Positions 15,565 to 17,786 of a stretch of 17,786 nt of DNA are shown piece after piece (position 1 is the stretch's first letter; each line of letters begins with the position of its first letter). The stretch spans positions 1 through 17,786 of the forward strand of contig CAYLYM010000081.1 in the NCBI GenBank assembly GCA_964387645.1. The letters run 5' to 3'. Under the pieces are notes generated by a model. It was not told where the DNA came from, searched no databases, and saw only the letters and a list, made by a program, of their open reading frames with translations. This stretch comes from CAYLYM01 sp964387645. Its GTDB lineage: Bacteria; Calditrichota; Calditrichia; RBG-13-44-9. The translations under genes were made by a program, and so were the position numbers.

Positions 15565-15855
15565 ATGCAATTAGGAAAGGTGATTGGACAGGTTGTTTCT
15601 ACTCGGAAAGAGGGTAATTTAGATGGTTTGCGAATTTCAGTGGTACGTTATCTGGATGAAAATTTGAAAGATCGCCAAAAAACGGTTGCTTGTATCGATA
15701 CAGTTAATTCCCGGATAGGAGATATAGTATTGCTTTGCTCATCATCTTCTGCGCGTATGACTAAACTAACTCGTTATGTGTGTACAGACAATTCTATTGT
15801 CGGCATTGTAGATATTATATCAAGTGGCGATCAAAATTTATATAAAAGACAGTAA
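15565..15855 (+). CDS. eutN: BMC vertex protein, EutN/CcmL family (BMC-P pentamer)
   Basis: The 96-residue protein belongs to the Pfam EutN_CcmL family, whose pentamers cap the vertices of the icosahedral shell. It starts M-Q-L-G-K-V-I-G-Q-V-V-S-T-R-K-E, the family N-terminal signature, and ends with I-V-G-I-V-D-I-I. The middle is divergent. The glycine loop often read as D-x-V-G-A-G-x-G is D45-T-V-N-S-R-I-G52, and G-S-S-A-R is S-S-S-A-R (60-64). The RBS AGAGG overlaps the end of pduL, with 5-nt spacing to ATG. It is one of probably several vertex proteins of the operon; whether it forms a standard pentamer cannot be seen. The symbol is by family only. Confidence 0.9.
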   Translation: MQLGKVIGQVVSTRKEGNLDGLRISVVRYLDENLKDRQKTVACIDTVNSRIGDIVLLCSSSSARMTKLTRYVCTDNSIVGIVDIISSGDQNLYKRQ

Positions 15856-15896
15856 TAAAATTTAAAGTAAAAAATTTCAATTACAGAGGTTTAGCT

Positions 15897-16202
15897 TTGC
15901 AAATATCTCTGGAAAAATTGATTCAAATGATCGCAGATGAAGTCGTAAAAGAACTGAAAAAACAGGGTGTAAAGGTTATCAGTAGTTCGAATCAACTAAA
16001 CGTTGTAAATTCCATCGATGCGCTCCGCACAAAATCTGAAAAAATTGACATGAGCAAATATCGAACTCCTATTTTAACGGAAAATCATATTCGTCATTTA
16101 CATGAATTGACTGGCGAAGTCATTGTCCCGTCAGGGACCATTATCACCCCGAAGGCGCGCGAATTAATTAAGGCAAAGGGTATACAGGTCAAATTTGAAT
16201 AA
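15897..16202 (+). CDS. Small BMC-associated protein: encapsulation-type helix plus EutT N-terminal-like domain
   Basis: This 101-residue protein starts at TTG 15897; AGAGG at 15885-15889 is 7 nt before it, and the only other in-frame start would remove half of the N-terminal helix. Residues 5-21 form an amphipathic helix with L-I-Q-M-I-A-D-E-V-V-K, much like those of PduL and PduP. A polar linker follows to about residue 55. Residues 56-101 read Y-R-T-P-I-L-T-E-N-H-I-R, then G-E-V-I-V-P-S-G-T-I-I-T-P-K-A-R-E-L-I, ending K-G-I-Q-V-K-F-E. From memory this closely resembles the N-terminal domain of the EutT cobalamin adenosyltransferase (L-T-P-S-A-R-E-L-L), but the catalytic domain is absent. 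The function is unknown. It sits 41 nt after the vertex gene and 37 nt before the first BMC-H. Confidence 0.75.
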   Translation: MQISLEKLIQMIADEVVKELKKQGVKVISSSNQLNVVNSIDALRTKSEKIDMSKYRTPILTENHIRHLHELTGEVIVPSGTIITPKARELIKAKGIQVKFE

Positions 16203-16239
16203 AATCAAAAGTTTTATAATAATTATAAGGAGAAGTTGA

Positions 16240-16518
16240 ATGAATAAAGTAGCATTAGGTTTTGTAGAAACACGAGGGAATACAGGAAGTGTTCTGGCAA
16301 TTGATGCCATGCTGAAAACTGCAAATGTGGAGTTAGTGAAAAAGGTTCAGATTGGCGGTGGATATGTTACCGCGGTTGTACGTGGTGAAGTAGGTGCTGT
16401 AAAATCTTCTGTAGAAGCGGGAGCAGAAGCGGCGGCAAAAGTGGGCGAATTGATATGTGCCAATGTGATTCCTTCTGCCCATGATGATGTATTTCAACTT
16501 ATTGGCATCAAAAAATAG
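16240..16518 (+). CDS. BMC-H shell hexamer protein (first copy)
   Basis: This 92-residue single-BMC-domain protein forms the hexagonal shell tiles of microcompartments. It has A-L-G-F-V-E-T-R-G, then A-N-V-E-L-V-K-K-V-Q-I, and A-V-K-S-S-V-E-A-G-A, all standard. The pore-lining motif, usually G-S-G, is I38-G-G-G-Y42. AAGGAG precedes the ATG by 7 nt. It is followed 14 nt later by a second BMC-H. The Gly-rich pore with Tyr beside it differs from the second copy, suggesting two tile types with different permeability. It belongs to the pdu/eut-type shell set, though the specific substrate class is not determinable from the window. Confidence 0.94.
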   Translation: MNKVALGFVETRGNTGSVLAIDAMLKTANVELVKKVQIGGGYVTAVVRGEVGAVKSSVEAGAEAAAKVGELICANVIPSAHDDVFQLIGIKK

Positions 16519-16532
16519 TTGGAGGTAGAAAG

Positions 16533-16823
16533 ATGCAAGAAGCCTTAGGTGTAATTGAAACTTTAGGATTTGCTACAGCCATTGAAGCAGCGGATGCAGC
16601 AGTAAAAGCAGCTAATGTAAAATTAGCAGACTGGCTTAGAGTTGGTGGTGGAAAAGTAAATATTATTGTTCGTGGAGATGTGGCAGCAGTAAAGGCTGCT
16701 GTTGAGGCTGGTGTAGCTTCCGCTTCTCAAATCGGTCAAGTGTTAGCGCAAACTATTATTCCAAGACCTTCAGAGAAACTTTCTCCGGTTTTCCCAATAG
16801 ATGTGACCAAACAGAAAAAATGA
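16533..16823 (+). CDS. BMC-H shell hexamer protein (second copy)
   Basis: This 96-residue BMC-domain protein begins M-Q-E-A-L-G-V-I-E-T, continues A-A-N-V-K-L-A-D-W-L-R, and contains A-V-K-A-A-V-E-A-G. The pore motif is V37-G-G-G-K41, so a positively charged Lys replaces the Tyr of the first copy. The C-terminal tail P-R-P-S-E-K-L-S-P-V-F-P is longer and proline-containing. GGAGG is 7 nt before ATG. It is 14 nt downstream of the first BMC-H and shares its fold, but the sequences diverge in the helices and tail, so this is an old duplication. Selective passage of an anionic substrate through a Lys-lined pore is plausible but inferred. Confidence 0.94.
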   Translation: MQEALGVIETLGFATAIEAADAAVKAANVKLADWLRVGGGKVNIIVRGDVAAVKAAVEAGVASASQIGQVLAQTIIPRPSEKLSPVFPIDVTKQKK

Positions 16824-16926
16824 CCTGTTAATAAAAAATTTTTTGTTTATTCCGACGGAAAAGAGAATCTATTAACATGAGTTCTTTTCAAGGATGGCGA
16901 ACAAACTAAGAAAATAAGGCTTGAAG

Positions 16927-17786
16927 ATGGCAAGTAATTTGACGAATGAACAAATCCAGGCCATAGTTCAACGTGTGGTTCGCAGGGTGCTCGAACAACA
17001 AGGTGTATCGGACAATAGTCCAACCCGGCAAAACAGGGGAGAATGGGGGGTATTTGAAGATATTAACGATGCCATAGAAGCAGCACATGAAGCATTTTTG
17101 AAATACCGTGAATTTGATATCCAAGATCGGAAAAAGTTTACCGATGCAGTGCGGCAAATGACTCTGGACCATAAAGAAGAATTTGCCCGAATGACAGTTG
17201 AAGAAACCGGAATGGGCCGCGTAGAGCACAAAATTTTGAAACATATAAATGCTGCTAAGAATAGTCCAGGGGTAGAATATTTACAGCCAAAGGCCTGGTC
17301 AGGCAAAAACGGTTTTGCTGTGGATGAATACGCACCATTTGGTGTGATTGGCAATATTACTCCCAGCACCCATCCTGTACCAACCATGGTGAATAACATC
17401 ATTATTCAATTATCTGCAGGTAATACCATCGTTTTTAATCCGCATCCTTCGGCAAAAAAGGTGAATGCATATTGTATTCAATTGGCGAATCAATATATGG
17501 TCAAAGCAGGTGCGCCAGAGAATTTGGTCACTTGTGTAGCTGAACCAACGCTGAAATCAGCTGAAATTCTTTTTGGTCATCCTAATATAGCATTGCTTTC
17601 CATCACTGGCGGACCAGCCATGGTGGAAATGGCCATGAAATATCCCAAAAAGGTAATAGCTGCTGGCCCTGGTAATCCGCCGGTTTTAATCGATGAAACG
17701 GCTGATCTGGAACTCGCAGCTAAGGAGATAACGTTAAGTGCCAGCTATGATAACAATGTCATGTGTGTTGCAGAAAAAGAAATTTT
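16927..17786 (+). CDS. pduP: BMC CoA-acylating aldehyde dehydrogenase, PduP/EutE-like (3' truncated)
   Basis: This enzyme oxidises an aldehyde to acyl-CoA with NAD+ in the BMC lumen. The first 286 residues are visible and the frame runs off the window. The N-terminal helix L-T-N-E-Q-I-Q-A-I-V-Q-R-V-V-R-R (5-20) is an encapsulation peptide. After a linker comes E-D-I-N-D-A-I-E-A-A-H-E-A-F, the usual start of the PduP dehydrogenase domain. Later motifs are P-F-G-V-I-G-N-I, N-P-H-P-S-A-K-K and I-T-G-G-P. The catalytic Cys280 lies in N-N-V-M-C-V-A-E-K-E (17764-17766). The ATG at 16927 follows an in-frame stop at 16915 and a weak ribosome-binding region. It is 103 nt after the second BMC-H. The substrate aldehyde is not determined. 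Confidence 0.92.
   Translation, partial: MASNLTNEQIQAIVQRVVRRVLEQQGVSDNSPTRQNRGEWGVFEDINDAIEAAHEAFLKYREFDIQDRKKFTDAVRQMTLDHKEEFARMTVEETGMGRVEHKILKHINAAKNSPGVEYLQPKAWSGKNGFAVDEYAPFGVIGNITPSTHPVPTMVNNIIIQLSAGNTIVFNPHPSAKKVNAYCIQLANQYMVKAGAPENLVTCVAEPTLKSAEILFGHPNIALLSITGGPAMVEMAMKYPKKVIAAGPGNPPVLIDETADLELAAKEITLSASYDNNVMCVAEKEI

Noticed and set aside
15981..15995. GTTCGAATC resembling a tRNA T-arm
   Set aside because: It lies inside the EutT-N-like coding frame, and no acceptor or anticodon arms can be built around it.

Overview
The window is an AT-rich bacterial chromosome segment, probably one contig of a draft or metagenome assembly: it contains a run of ten Ns and ends inside a gene. The gene set suggests a Gram-negative-type bacterium. 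It encodes an outer-membrane barrel-like protein with a signal peptide and a terminal Phe, NADH-sensing Rex, DciA (DUF721) beside recF and gyrB, and a bacterial microcompartment (BMC) locus. My best guess is a member of the FCB-like phyla such as Calditrichota or Marinimicrobia/KSB1-type lineages. That is an inference from gene style, not a proven placement.

Left part (1-7205): a replication and topology cluster, all on +. dnaN, recF, dciA and gyrB are packed with 0-13 nt gaps or a 22-nt overlap, and gyrA follows after 101 nt. A strong intrinsic terminator closes the cluster. dnaA is probably just upstream, outside the window. RecF is split only by the N gap, which removes its Walker B segment. 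GyrA has wild-type active-site residues but a very degenerate GyrA box.

Middle part (7206-12972): rex with a terminator 157 nt downstream; a minus-strand pair, trmH then a DUF456 membrane protein; a minus-strand small protein with a Cys-rich CxCxC end; a plus-strand exported beta-rich protein of unknown function carrying an in-frame 63-bp duplication; and comF with its own terminator.

Right part (12973-17786): a minus-strand exported DUF4412-like protein, then about 940 bp without a confident gene, then the start of a BMC operon on +. The operon order is PduL phosphotransacylase, EutN/CcmL-type vertex protein, a small protein that looks like the isolated N-terminal domain of EutT, two BMC-H shell proteins, and a PduP-type CoA-acylating aldehyde dehydrogenase cut by the window end. 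Upstream is a sigma70-like promoter whose predicted start site lies inside a perfect 14-bp palindrome of the LacI-family operator type.

PduL, the EutT-N-like protein and PduP each carry a near-identical amphipathic helix near the N-terminus, with the pattern I-Q-x-I-[VA]-x-x-V-V-[KR]. This marks all three as probable lumen cargo. The aldehyde dehydrogenase would turn an aldehyde into acyl-CoA while making NADH, and PduL would convert acyl-CoA to acyl-phosphate and recycle CoA inside the shell. The signature enzyme that makes the aldehyde is not in the window, so the substrate cannot be named. The most novel-looking parts are the stand-alone encapsulated EutT-N-like protein, the repressor-operator arrangement with its structured leader, and unusual pore and vertex loop residues in the shell proteins.
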